A stretch of DNA of 62,725 nucleotides from Bacteroidota bacterium (GTDB lineage Bacteria > Bacteroidota > Bacteroidia > CAILMK01 > JAAYUY01). The position numbers and the translations under genes are program-made. Shown piece by piece: positions 26,562-34,681 of the stretch. The notes under the pieces are model-generated. The model worked only from the letters and a program-made list of their open reading frames with translations. It was not told the origin of the DNA and did no database searches. Every line of letters starts with the position of its first letter. Position 1 is the stretch's first letter. Where the stretch lies: the NCBI GenBank assembly GCA_018698135.1, contig JABINZ010000161.1:1-62725 (forward strand), read 5' to 3'.

Positions 26562-26585
26562 TAATCTATTTTATTCAATAACAAT

Positions 26586-27146
26586 TTACTTAGCTGCTTT
26601 TCTGACCACTGGTTTTTTGACAGAAGGTGCTTTTGGTGTTGCCTTCTTCACCGAAGTAGCTTTCTTTGCACCTGTTTTTTTCGTAGGCTCTTTTTTAGCT
26701 TCCGCACTAGCATCTTTGCCCTCTTCTATATTTTCTTCCTCTTCTTTTTTCAGATTCTCAATCACGTCAGGATAAAATTCACATATGATATGATACCAAC
26801 GTAACATTTTCTTCATATCTGAAATATAGACCTTTTCTTGATCGTGATTTGGAACATGTTCACGGAAAAAAGAATAAATTGCTTCAGGTTCAGATTTCTG
26901 ATTTAATTCCAATTTCAATCCACCTTTTTCAAAAAATTTCAGATAAACATCCAATAGAAAAATATCAGAATTATCAGTTGAAAAGATAGTGATGTCGTTT
27001 AGCACCAATACATGTAAGTTAGGTTGAACTTTAAATTTGGTTCTTTTTTCGTTCAGCGTTTCAACAATTATCCCTTTGGGAGATTTATTAATGACTCTAA
27101 AAAGTTCACTTTTTCCTTTGATTGCAATAAAATCCTTTAAATCCAT
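26586..27146 (-). CDS. DUF5606 family protein with Lys/Ala-rich tail
   Basis: 186 residues. Residues 1-130 match the Bacteroidota DUF5606 pattern: LKDFIAIKGKSELFRVINKS, GIIVETLNEKRTKFKV, LNDITIFSTD, then a helical part ending MKKMLRWYHII. Function unknown. Residues about 135-155 are acidic (KKEEEENIEEGKD) and 155-186 form a Lys/Ala/Pro-rich tail with repeated KKAT and VKKP units, like histone H1-type nucleic-acid-binding tails. The tail suggests binding to DNA, RNA or the ribosome, but that is inference. A -7 box lies upstream (27173-27180). Confidence 0.8.
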   Translation of the reverse strand: MDLKDFIAIKGKSELFRVINKSPKGIIVETLNEKRTKFKVQPNLHVLVLNDITIFSTDNSDIFLLDVYLKFFEKGGLKLELNQKSEPEAIYSFFREHVPNHDQEKVYISDMKKMLRWYHIICEFYPDVIENLKKEEEENIEEGKDASAEAKKEPTKKTGAKKATSVKKATPKAPSVKKPVVRKAAK

Positions 27147-27172
27147 AGTTTATTTTAGCTATTTGTAAGCTA

Positions 27173-27180
27173 CAAATATA
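27173..27180 (-). promoter_or_regulatory. Candidate -7 box of the DUF5606 operon
   Basis: The minus strand reads TATATTTG (TAnnTTTG), 27 bp before the ATG of the DUF5606 gene. No -33 element is evident. Confidence 0.4.
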
Positions 27181-27240
27181 ATGGATATAAGTGTTTTTGA
27201 AAGCCCTTGTTTTCAAAGCAGTTTAAATATCCAGAAGTTG

Positions 27241-27248
27241 TATTTTTG
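27241..27248 (+). promoter_or_regulatory. Candidate -7 box of the Asp-box protein gene
   Basis: TATTTTTG fits TAnnTTTG, 18 bp before the ATG at 27266. It is divergent from the DUF5606 promoter about 60 bp away. Confidence 0.4.
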
Positions 27249-27265
27249 CAACACAAAATAATATC

Positions 27266-29878
27266 ATGTTAAGCAGAAGAATTATACGCCTGATTCCAAT
27301 ATTACTATTTACCTCGATCATACTGGTTACACTTATTAATGTTTTTATTTCCCATTCTAGTGAAGAACTTTCAGAAGAAATGGAAAGCCCATCTTTCCCT
27401 CAATTAGCATTTGAGCAGGAGTTCGATAAAATTAAAAACCCAATTACAGGAGAAGTACCTGGAGATGCAATTTACAAAGCTTACCAGTCCTTAAATTATC
27501 AAGGAAAAATATCAAAATCATATATTCAAGCAAAGAATTTATATGTAAAAGGTTGGAAACCATTTAATGACTATTTATCGAATCTATGCATTACAAAGAT
27601 GACCTATGATCCAAGAAATACGAAGGTTTTTTATTTCTGTACAGGAGAAGGCTGGTTCAATGCTGATGCTGGTCGAGGAGCTGGCGTCTGGAAATCGACT
27701 GATGGTGGCGATTCATGGATTCAATTGCCATCCACCACTACAAATGCATTTCATTATTGTCAGGATATTGTTGTACACCCCTTTACAAGCCATGTTTATG
27801 TCAGTACACGAAATGGTGGATTACAACGATCTGTTGATGGAGGAAATAGCTGGCAACAAGTTTTGGGAAGCTCTTCTGGAAGTAAAAGCAATCGAGCTGC
27901 AGATATTGAATTGACTAAAGAAGGTGGCGTTTTTGTTAGCATGGGCATTTTCGAAAAAGATGGAATTTATTATTCAGAAACAGGCGATAGTGGATCTTTT
28001 GAGTCAAGAATGGTAGGTTTCCCAACCGCTGTATATAGAATTGAATTGGCAACAGCACCATCAAATGATGATGTAGTTTATGCCGTGCCGACAAGTAGTA
28101 TCTCTGCTGATAAACATTTAATTGTTGGATTTTATCGATCCGATGATAAAGGCTTAACATGGGAAGAAACTGAAAATCCAGGTGGCGAAAGGAAGCTGGC
28201 AAAAAATCAGGGATGGTATGATTTAATTATTGAAGTCGATCCAAATAATGAAGATATTGTTGTCGCAGGTGGCTTATATATCTGGCGAACTCAGGATGGA
28301 GGAGATAGCTGGAAAAAACTAACTTCAGGAAAAAGAAGTAACGATGATTATGTTCATGTAGACCAACATGAAATTGTTTTTCATAACTCCGACACAGCGT
28401 ATTTTGGAAATGATGGAGGAATATGGCGTTCAGATAATTTCACCTCAGATGAACCCACCATATACAATTTGAATAATACTTTTAATGTAACACAGTTTTA
28501 TGCTGCATCTATTCATCCTGAAGCAGGAAACCTCAAAATTATTGGAGGAACTCAAGATAATGGAAGTTTAATGATTTTAGATGAGGGCATATCAGACTTC
28601 AAAGCCATATCGGGAGCCGATGGCAGTTTTTGTGCTATTAATCCGAATAATGGCGATATCATGTACACCACAACGCAGTATAGACGAATGTATCGATATA
28701 CAGATGGTGGAACAGGAATTCCTGATACCATTACAAATGGTTTTATTACTGATGATAATGTCCAGTTTATCAATCCAATAGAAATTGATCCGGTTGATCC
28801 GGAAATTATTTATCAGGCTAGTAAAAGAGGTTTGTGGCGACTTAAAAATGCATCCACTGCGAGTAAAGAAGATTGGAAAAAAGCAAGTTATAACTGGGGA
28901 GACTTAACAGCAATTGGAGTATCTCAAAATGTAGCACATCATGTTTTTTTAGGCAGAAAAAGTGGAGGCAAAATTTATAGATTGGATAATGCACATATCA
29001 GCGATGAAAATGTCCGACCAGTATGGATAAACCCTGATAATGATTTACCTGATGCTTATTGTTCAAATATTTTTGTTAATCCCAAAGATGCCAATCACTT
29101 GATTGTCATTTTTTCCAATTATGGAATTAATAACATTTGGGAATGCAAAGGAGCTTTAACCGATTCAGCCAGCTGGCAGCATCATGATGGAGATTTACCC
29201 GATTTGCCTGTGCGCTGGGCTTTGCTTCACCCTGAAATTGAAGGAGCTTGTTACATTGCAACAGAACTGGGCGTTTTTTACACCTTGAAATTAAATGGGA
29301 ATTCAACTGTTTGGGAACCTATGTACTCAGGAATTCCATTAACGCGAGTTGATATGCTGAAAATGAGACCTTCAGATAATACTGTTGTGGCTGCAACCCA
29401 TGGTAGAGGATTATATACAGGTGTATTGAAAGACGAAAGCATGTCAGTTATTTGGACAGAAAGAGGACCTCAAAATGTAGGCGGAAGAACCAGAACCATC
29501 ATGATAGATCCCAATGTAAAATCAAATAAAAAAATATGGGCAGGAAGTGTATCTGGTGGTCTTTTTAAAATCAATAATATCGACTCTATCTATTTCTATA
29601 TACCTGATGACAAAGAAATTTTTGATTTGAATGTATTAAGCAATCCTATTGGAGAGAATGGCTCCTGGCTGCATATTGAATTAGGAAGTCAGGAATTAAT
29701 TACGATTAAGTTATACGACATGCATGGTAGAGCTGTTGAAACAATAATTGAAAATAAAAGCTTCATTGGTGCTCATGACTTAAAGTGGATGCCGTCCATT
29801 AATCACCGTCCAGGTATTTATTTTCTTTCGATGCAATCCGGAGCGAATTCCAATATGAATAAAGTCATGTTATATTAA
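27266..29878 (+). CDS. Secreted Asp-box/VPS10-like beta-propeller protein with T9SS-type tail
   Basis: 870 residues. An N-terminal hydrophobic segment (IIRLIPILLFTSIILVTLI) serves as signal or anchor. Several Asp-box (BNR) repeats are visible: VWKSTDGGDSWIQL, LQRSVDGGNSWQQV, FYRSDDKGLTWEET and IWRTQDGGDSWKKL. They form a sortilin/VPS10-like or glycosidase-like beta-propeller. No sialidase catalytic set was identified, so an enzyme function is not claimed. The last 80 residues resemble a type A T9SS sorting domain (LNVLSNPIGENGSW, IKLYDMHGRAVETI, PGIYFLSMQ), although the usual FPNP is altered to LSNP. Probably exported to the surface. Confidence 0.85.
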   Translation: MLSRRIIRLIPILLFTSIILVTLINVFISHSSEELSEEMESPSFPQLAFEQEFDKIKNPITGEVPGDAIYKAYQSLNYQGKISKSYIQAKNLYVKGWKPFNDYLSNLCITKMTYDPRNTKVFYFCTGEGWFNADAGRGAGVWKSTDGGDSWIQLPSTTTNAFHYCQDIVVHPFTSHVYVSTRNGGLQRSVDGGNSWQQVLGSSSGSKSNRAADIELTKEGGVFVSMGIFEKDGIYYSETGDSGSFESRMVGFPTAVYRIELATAPSNDDVVYAVPTSSISADKHLIVGFYRSDDKGLTWEETENPGGERKLAKNQGWYDLIIEVDPNNEDIVVAGGLYIWRTQDGGDSWKKLTSGKRSNDDYVHVDQHEIVFHNSDTAYFGNDGGIWRSDNFTSDEPTIYNLNNTFNVTQFYAASIHPEAGNLKIIGGTQDNGSLMILDEGISDFKAISGADGSFCAINPNNGDIMYTTTQYRRMYRYTDGGTGIPDTITNGFITDDNVQFINPIEIDPVDPEIIYQASKRGLWRLKNASTASKEDWKKASYNWGDLTAIGVSQNVAHHVFLGRKSGGKIYRLDNAHISDENVRPVWINPDNDLPDAYCSNIFVNPKDANHLIVIFSNYGINNIWECKGALTDSASWQHHDGDLPDLPVRWALLHPEIEGACYIATELGVFYTLKLNGNSTVWEPMYSGIPLTRVDMLKMRPSDNTVVAATHGRGLYTGVLKDESMSVIWTERGPQNVGGRTRTIMIDPNVKSNKKIWAGSVSGGLFKINNIDSIYFYIPDDKEIFDLNVLSNPIGENGSWLHIELGSQELITIKLYDMHGRAVETIIENKSFIGAHDLKWMPSINHRPGIYFLSMQSGANSNMNKVMLY

Positions 29879-30103
29879 ACATTATCTGCTTATTATCTCA
29901 ACATTAGCACAATTATCCATTCTCAATTGGCATTCAAATTTCACAGGATTTTCCACTTTCATTTGTCTTTATTCCTTACATCAAAACTGCTGTAATTCTT
30001 AGCAGTCAAAAAACATTTTGCAAATTTTATAATCTAAATATTTGGTTATCTAAAATGTATATTGTATATTGTAATAACATTTGAAAATCAAAAAAACAAT
30101 GCT

Positions 30104-30523
30104 ATGGAAATGAATTACTTATGTCCGCATTGCAGGGCACAGCTCAAAATCGATAATGAGCTAATTCTCACCATTAAATCTCACAAAACTAAACACAATG
30201 GACTTTTAATTTTAGACCCGCAGGTAGGTAATTATTCGCTGCGTTATCACGAAACCATTGATTTTGAGAAAGGGGAGGAATTCGATATTTATTGTCCTAT
30301 CTGTTTTAAAGAATTGAAAGCAAAAAAGGTAAATCCGAAGCTTCTTTATCTGATTATGCAAAATAAGCAAGGAGAGGAATTTGAAATATATTTTTCAAGA
30401 ATATTTGGAGAGCATTCAACTTTTGTTTTAAGTCATGATAATATAATTGAAAGGAAAGGAGAAGATGCATCAACTTACTACAATTATTTCTCAGCTAGAC
30501 TAAAACAAGCTATCAATTCATAA
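30104..30523 (+). CDS. Small protein with two CxxC knuckles (zinc-ribbon-like)
   Basis: About 139 residues from the ATG at 30104; a longer TTG start at 30062 is less likely. The first knuckle, NYLCPHCRAQL, is at the N-terminus and the second, IYCPICFKEL, about 50 residues later; together they could bind one zinc. The C-terminal half is alpha/beta with no recognised motif. No signal peptide, so cytoplasmic. Possibly a nucleic-acid or ribosome-associated zinc protein, but no family is recognised. Confidence 0.65.
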   Translation: MEMNYLCPHCRAQLKIDNELILTIKSHKTKHNGLLILDPQVGNYSLRYHETIDFEKGEEFDIYCPICFKELKAKKVNPKLLYLIMQNKQGEEFEIYFSRIFGEHSTFVLSHDNIIERKGEDASTYYNYFSARLKQAINS

Positions 30524-30658
30524 CATATTTTGATTTTTTTAGCCCAAATAACATCATAAGGACTTAATAATCTGGTGTTTATTAAGAACAATCAACAATA
30601 TTCAAAGCTGATTCACACTAATTAGAATATACTTCTATTAAGATTATTTCTAAATTAC

Positions 30659-30689
30659 TTTGAATTTCTTTTAAACATCTCTATATTCG
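30659..30689 (+). promoter_or_regulatory. Candidate promoter of the EGKCG lipoprotein
   Basis: TTTG at 30659-30662, a 19-bp spacer, then TATATTCG at 30682-30689 (one mismatch to TAnnTTTG). The spacing suits the Bacteroidota sigma-ABfr promoter. The ATG is at 30719. Confidence 0.5.
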
Positions 30690-30718
30690 CATAAATAAAT
30701 AATCCTAAATAATTCATT

Positions 30719-31018
30719 ATGAAAAAACAATTCAGAAATCTATTCGCATTCCTTGCAGTTTTTGCAATGGTTGCATTTACTACTTCTATAATGACATCTT
30801 GCGATAATGCAGATGAAGATGCTACTGAAGAAACAATAGAAGACGCTGACGCAGAAGCTGATGTTGAAGCAGTTGCTGAAGAAGAAGCCAAATGTGGTGA
30901 AGGTAAATGCGGAGAAGGCAAATGTGGAGAAGGTGATGCTGATGTAGCTCCAGAAGGTGAAGTTACTGAAGAAGCAGAAGCCAAGTGTGGTGAAGGTAAA
31001 TGTGGAGAAGGCGAATAA
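30719..31018 (+). CDS. Small acidic lipoprotein with five EGKCG-type motifs (HvfA-like)
   Basis: 99 residues. Signal and lipobox: a hydrophobic stretch to residue 23, then SIMTSC with Cys28 as the lipidation site. Then an acidic linker and two clusters of a five-residue Cys repeat: AKCGEGKCGEGKCGEG (57-72; Cys59, 64, 69) and AKCGEGKCGEGE (88-99; Cys90, 95). EGKCG is the motif modified in HvfA-type peptides by DUF692/MNIO enzymes with a DUF2063 partner, giving copper-binding products. No such enzyme gene is in the window, so modification is unproven. It has its own promoter and terminator, so it is transcribed alone. The alternative is an unmodified metal-binding or thiol-buffering lipoprotein. 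Confidence 0.8.
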   Translation: MKKQFRNLFAFLAVFAMVAFTTSIMTSCDNADEDATEETIEDADAEADVEAVAEEEAKCGEGKCGEGKCGEGDADVAPEGEVTEEAEAKCGEGKCGEGE

Positions 31019-31040
31019 AAATTCTTAATCCAGAATAATA

Positions 31041-31069
31041 AAAACTGAGCTAGTTCTCAGTTTTTTTTT
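31041..31069 (+). terminator. Terminator, probably bidirectional
   Basis: AAAACTGAG-CTAGTT-CTCAGTTTT followed by further T bases. It lies 22 bp after the EGKCG gene. The A-run on the left could also serve the convergent GMC oxidoreductase gene. Confidence 0.85.
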
Positions 31070-31076
31070 GCTCTCT

Positions 31077-32750
31077 TCACAGGCTGGATTTAATAATATC
31101 AGCTACTCTAAATGAATTTGCATAAATTGTCCATGTATACGTTACACTACCTCCTGTTGGCATAAAGCTGCCATCTGTTACAAATACGTTTTCAGCATCA
31201 TGTAGCTGACAATTTTTGTTCAAAACCGAAAATTTCGGATTATCTCCAAACCTACACCCTCCTGCCATTAAGTTCGGTGGTGGAGAACCACTGATGCTGG
31301 AAGTAATATTCCGAGCACCCATCTCTTTTAAAAGTAACTCACTTTTTTCTGCCAGATATTTTCCAACTTTAATATCATGTTCATGATTTCCAATCCGAAC
31401 TTTTGCCACTGGCAACCCCCATTTATCCTTCACTTTTGGATCAAGTGATACAAAACAATCATCAGTCGGCAGCCAATCATTGAATACTTCAAACTGCAAT
31501 TGCTTCATTTCATTAAAACGAAACTCGAGTTTATCTTTCAATTCCTGACCCCATACTAATTTACCCTGATCTCCATACTTAAGTTTATTTGCTTTTCGAA
31601 TTGGATTAGGATGCTCATGTAAAAAATCTACGGTTCCACCCTTTATCCGGCCTAATTTTGGATCATCAATTACATACCAATCCTGCAAAGCTCTGTTCAC
31701 AAATGGCCCTCGTGTTTGTAACTCTTTAACCTGTGATTCAGTAAAATCCTTGAAATAAAAATCACCTCTGCCAATTCCTCCTGCCGAAAAGATAAGATTC
31801 TTCCCAACTTGTCCTGAATTATTTCCCAAACCATTTTTGTGCTTTGGCCCTACAGACATGAGCAATAGTCTACTCGATTCTATTGCTTGACAAGCTACCA
31901 CAAACGCTTTCGCATGTACTTTTTGAACAATTCCCTCTTTATCAAAATATTCAAGTTCTGTTACTTTTCCACTAGAATCTGAAACAAGTTTGTAGGCCAT
32001 TGAGTGAGGTCTGATTTCACAATTTCCTGTTCTAAATGCCACATCCAAGAGTGCAGCACGTGAACTTCCTTTTGCTCCTGAATTACATCCATAACTACCA
32101 CAAAACACAGAATAATAACAAGCGTTTCGCTGATTATGTGCTTTCGTTAAAATGGCTCTTGGCATAGGGAATGGATGATAACCCAATCTTTTAGACGACT
32201 CATCAATCCAATTAGCAAAAGGATGATCTATCATTGAAGGAAATGGAAAGTCTTTGGTTGAGCGTGGCTCCTGTGAAGGATGATTAACTACTTTACCAGA
32301 AATCCCAACAATTTCTTCAACCTTAGCAAAATAAGGCTCCATTTCTTCATAGGAAACTGGCCAATCTACCACATTTGCACCTTCAATTGCACCAAATTCA
32401 GAAAGCAGCTTGAAATCAACAGGTTTCATCCGATGAAAATAGCCACTCATAAAATTGGAGGAACCTCCTACAATATTCCCATTCCAAAAACTTCCACCTG
32501 ATATTGCATTTGATTCTGCTTTCCACTTTCCTTTAATAAAATCTTCAATTACGTGAGGTTCATCTTCTAATTTAGGCACATAATGGTCTCTTCTACATGT
32601 TCCTATCTCATCTTTAGAAAAATCCTGTTCATTATACCAGCCCCCTTTCTCGATAACAACAACACTTTTACCAGTCATTGCCATTTCATAAGCAATAGGT
32701 CCTGCTCCTGCCCCACTTCCAATTATGCAAACATCAAAGTATTTACTCAT
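31077..32750 (-). CDS. GMC-family FAD oxidoreductase
   Basis: 557 residues. The FAD-binding Rossmann motif CIIGSGAGAGPIAYEMA is at the N-terminus with VVVIEKGG; the second GMC signature is near GGSFWNGNIVGGSSNFM. The C-terminal catalytic region contains FVTDGSFMPTGGSVTYTWTIYANSFRVAD. Such enzymes oxidise alcohols or sugars such as gluconate. Its start lies 8 bp inside the upstream subunit-3-like gene, so the two proteins very likely form a complex. The flavoprotein itself has no signal peptide; export would depend on the partner. No cytochrome c gene, the usual third component, is adjacent. The sugar substrate is not predictable. Confidence 0.92.
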   Translation of the reverse strand: MSKYFDVCIIGSGAGAGPIAYEMAMTGKSVVVIEKGGWYNEQDFSKDEIGTCRRDHYVPKLEDEPHVIEDFIKGKWKAESNAISGGSFWNGNIVGGSSNFMSGYFHRMKPVDFKLLSEFGAIEGANVVDWPVSYEEMEPYFAKVEEIVGISGKVVNHPSQEPRSTKDFPFPSMIDHPFANWIDESSKRLGYHPFPMPRAILTKAHNQRNACYYSVFCGSYGCNSGAKGSSRAALLDVAFRTGNCEIRPHSMAYKLVSDSSGKVTELEYFDKEGIVQKVHAKAFVVACQAIESSRLLLMSVGPKHKNGLGNNSGQVGKNLIFSAGGIGRGDFYFKDFTESQVKELQTRGPFVNRALQDWYVIDDPKLGRIKGGTVDFLHEHPNPIRKANKLKYGDQGKLVWGQELKDKLEFRFNEMKQLQFEVFNDWLPTDDCFVSLDPKVKDKWGLPVAKVRIGNHEHDIKVGKYLAEKSELLLKEMGARNITSSISGSPPPNLMAGGCRFGDNPKFSVLNKNCQLHDAENVFVTDGSFMPTGGSVTYTWTIYANSFRVADIIKSSL

Positions 32751-33291
32751 TGGGCTTGTATTTATTCATTAAACTTGGTCTCGGATTTCCGGGAATATGA
32801 TGAAGCCATTTCCAGCCTTTTTGATCATCGTTTATTTGATAAATAGGATCACCCAGCATTGCTTCAAAAGTGTATGTCAATAGCAAAGACAAAAACTTCT
32901 TTCCCTTTTTAAACGTTTCCATTTCTCGCAATACTTCCTCAATGTTCATATTTTGCAGTTCTCTACACTCTTTATCAAAAAGCCTTTTAGATACATCATC
33001 AGCCCATCGAATACCATTCTTTATGGTTTGCTTTTGAGATGATTTTATTGTATTGTCTGTCAAGACAGATTTGATATGAGTTAATGCTGAAATAGAATTG
33101 GCTCCAGGAGAATTTTCATTTTCAGGTAACAATAGATTTAATATCCGATTCAAAGTCAATAATTCTTCATCAGAAAGATTATAATTTCCGAGATGAAGTA
33201 TCCGTTTACAAGCGGAAATTGGCAACTGTATAATAACAGCTAACAAACTGATATAATAAACAAAACGCCTTCTGCTAATACTATGGTTCAC
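32743..33291 (-). CDS. Gluconate 2-dehydrogenase subunit 3-like protein with Tat/lipoprotein-type leader
   Basis: 182 residues. The leader MNHSISRRRFVYYISLLAVI has a twin-arginine-like SRRRF and ends in LPISAC, so Cys28 may be lipidated. The mature part fits the small subunit of membrane-bound GMC dehydrogenases (LSDEELLTLNRILNLLLPE near the N-terminus, FLSLLLTYTFEAMLGDPIY near the end). In such complexes the small subunit accompanies the flavoprotein across the membrane. It overlaps the GMC gene by 8 bp and is divergent from the citrate lyase genes. Confidence 0.85.
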   Translation of the reverse strand: MNHSISRRRFVYYISLLAVIIQLPISACKRILHLGNYNLSDEELLTLNRILNLLLPENENSPGANSISALTHIKSVLTDNTIKSSQKQTIKNGIRWADDVSKRLFDKECRELQNMNIEEVLREMETFKKGKKFLSLLLTYTFEAMLGDPIYQINDDQKGWKWLHHIPGNPRPSLMNKYKPNE

Positions 33292-33446
33292 CTAAAAAAA
33301 TTGAATTCAAACTCCCACGAATTTAATTCTTATCAAAGTGATATTTAAGCATTTTAAGTTTTTTCTCTTTATCATATCTCAATTCATTTGTATTTGATAA
33401 TTTGGCCTAGTATTCAACTACGTTTTAAATCGTTTAAAATATTATA

Positions 33447-34670
33447 ATGAGTCAATTAAAGGTTTGCTCAGGCAATAAAGGAGATGATGTTAAGTCAGAT
33501 TGTTATGTTGAAATAGAACTTACACAATCAGGAGGACTTCAAATTGAGCTTAAAAGCAAAGTTGATGTGCTATATGGAGATTCAATATTATCTCTAGCCA
33601 ATTCTGTACTTGCTCATTTTGAGATTGAAAATGCAATCGTATATATTGAAGATAAAGGAGCTCTTGAATTTGTAATAGCAGCTCGATTAGAAGCGGCCAT
33701 CCAAAAACTTAAAAAGCAGGATAAAGAATATCTACTTGATATAATTGAACCTAATATTTATCAAACTGAAAAAGATCAGATACGCTTTTCAAGATTATAC
33801 TTGCCAGGCAATACTCCTAAATTATTTATAAATGCCGGAATTCATAAAGCGCATGGAATTATTCTGGATTTGGAAGATTCCGTTGCTCCGGATAAAAAAC
33901 ATGATGCGCGTTATCTGGTAAGAAATGCCTTACGCTCATGCAATTTTTATGGCGTGGAACGAATGGTGCGTATCAACCAGATTCCGACTGGACTTGAAGA
34001 TCTAGATTTCATTATTCCTCATAATGTAAACCTGATTCTGATTCCAAAAGTGGAAAGTGCAGAACAAATACAACAAGTTGATGAGAGGATAGCTCAAATC
34101 AAACAAGAAAAAGGAATTGATTACCCTATTTGGTATATGCCAATTATTGAAAGTGCTTTAGGTGTTATTAAGGCTTATGAAATTGCTACAGCATCAGATA
34201 ATATTGTTTCGCTTGCTATTGGTCTAGAAGATTATACGGCTGATCTAGGAGCAAAAAGAACCTTGGAAGCAAACGAATCATTTTATGCCAGATCAGTTTT
34301 AGTAAATGCAGCAAAAGCAGCAGGTATTCAAGCGATCGACTCTGTATTTTCAGATGTTGATGACATGGAATCATTAAAACAGAATATTCTAAAATCAAAA
34401 GGATTAGGATTTGAAGGAATGGGCTGTATCCATCCTAGACAAATTCCTGTGATACATGAATTTTATGCTCCTGATCAGGATGAACTTGAAAAAGCCATGA
34501 AAATAGTATTAGCATTTGATGATGCTACTGCAAAAGGTTTAGGAGTGGTTTCTTTAGGTTCAAAAATGATTGATCCTCCTGTGGTAAAAAGAGCTCTCAA
34601 ATTAATTGAAACAGCAATTTTACTGGGAAAATTAGATAAAAACTGGAAAGAATCTGATAATAGTATTTAA
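33447..34670 (+). CDS. Citrate lyase acyl-carrier/beta-subunit fusion (CitD-CitE)
   Basis: 407 residues. Residues 1-90 match CitD, the acyl carrier: the VKSDCYVEI segment aligns with the CitD prosthetic-group site (Ser17), and IEDKGALEFVIAARLEAAI is the conserved end. Residues about 105-400 are CitE (HpcH/HpaI fold): RLYLPGNTPKLF, HGIILDLEDSV, RVNQIP-like VRINQIP, and GLEDYTADLG. CitE cleaves citryl-ACP to acetyl-ACP and oxaloacetate. In most bacteria CitD and CitE are separate; here they are one chain. CitF follows 11 bp downstream. The genes for the prosthetic-group and acetylation enzymes (citC, citG, citX) are not in the window. Confidence 0.9.
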   Translation: MSQLKVCSGNKGDDVKSDCYVEIELTQSGGLQIELKSKVDVLYGDSILSLANSVLAHFEIENAIVYIEDKGALEFVIAARLEAAIQKLKKQDKEYLLDIIEPNIYQTEKDQIRFSRLYLPGNTPKLFINAGIHKAHGIILDLEDSVAPDKKHDARYLVRNALRSCNFYGVERMVRINQIPTGLEDLDFIIPHNVNLILIPKVESAEQIQQVDERIAQIKQEKGIDYPIWYMPIIESALGVIKAYEIATASDNIVSLAIGLEDYTADLGAKRTLEANESFYARSVLVNAAKAAGIQAIDSVFSDVDDMESLKQNILKSKGLGFEGMGCIHPRQIPVIHEFYAPDQDELEKAMKIVLAFDDATAKGLGVVSLGSKMIDPPVVKRALKLIETAILLGKLDKNWKESDNSI

Positions 34671-34681
34671 AGAACAACATC

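Noticed and set aside
30655-30984. Ser/Ala-rich reverse-strand ORF of 109 codons
   Set aside because: It is the antisense shadow of the EGKCG repeats; the plus-strand gene has a signal peptide, promoter and terminator.
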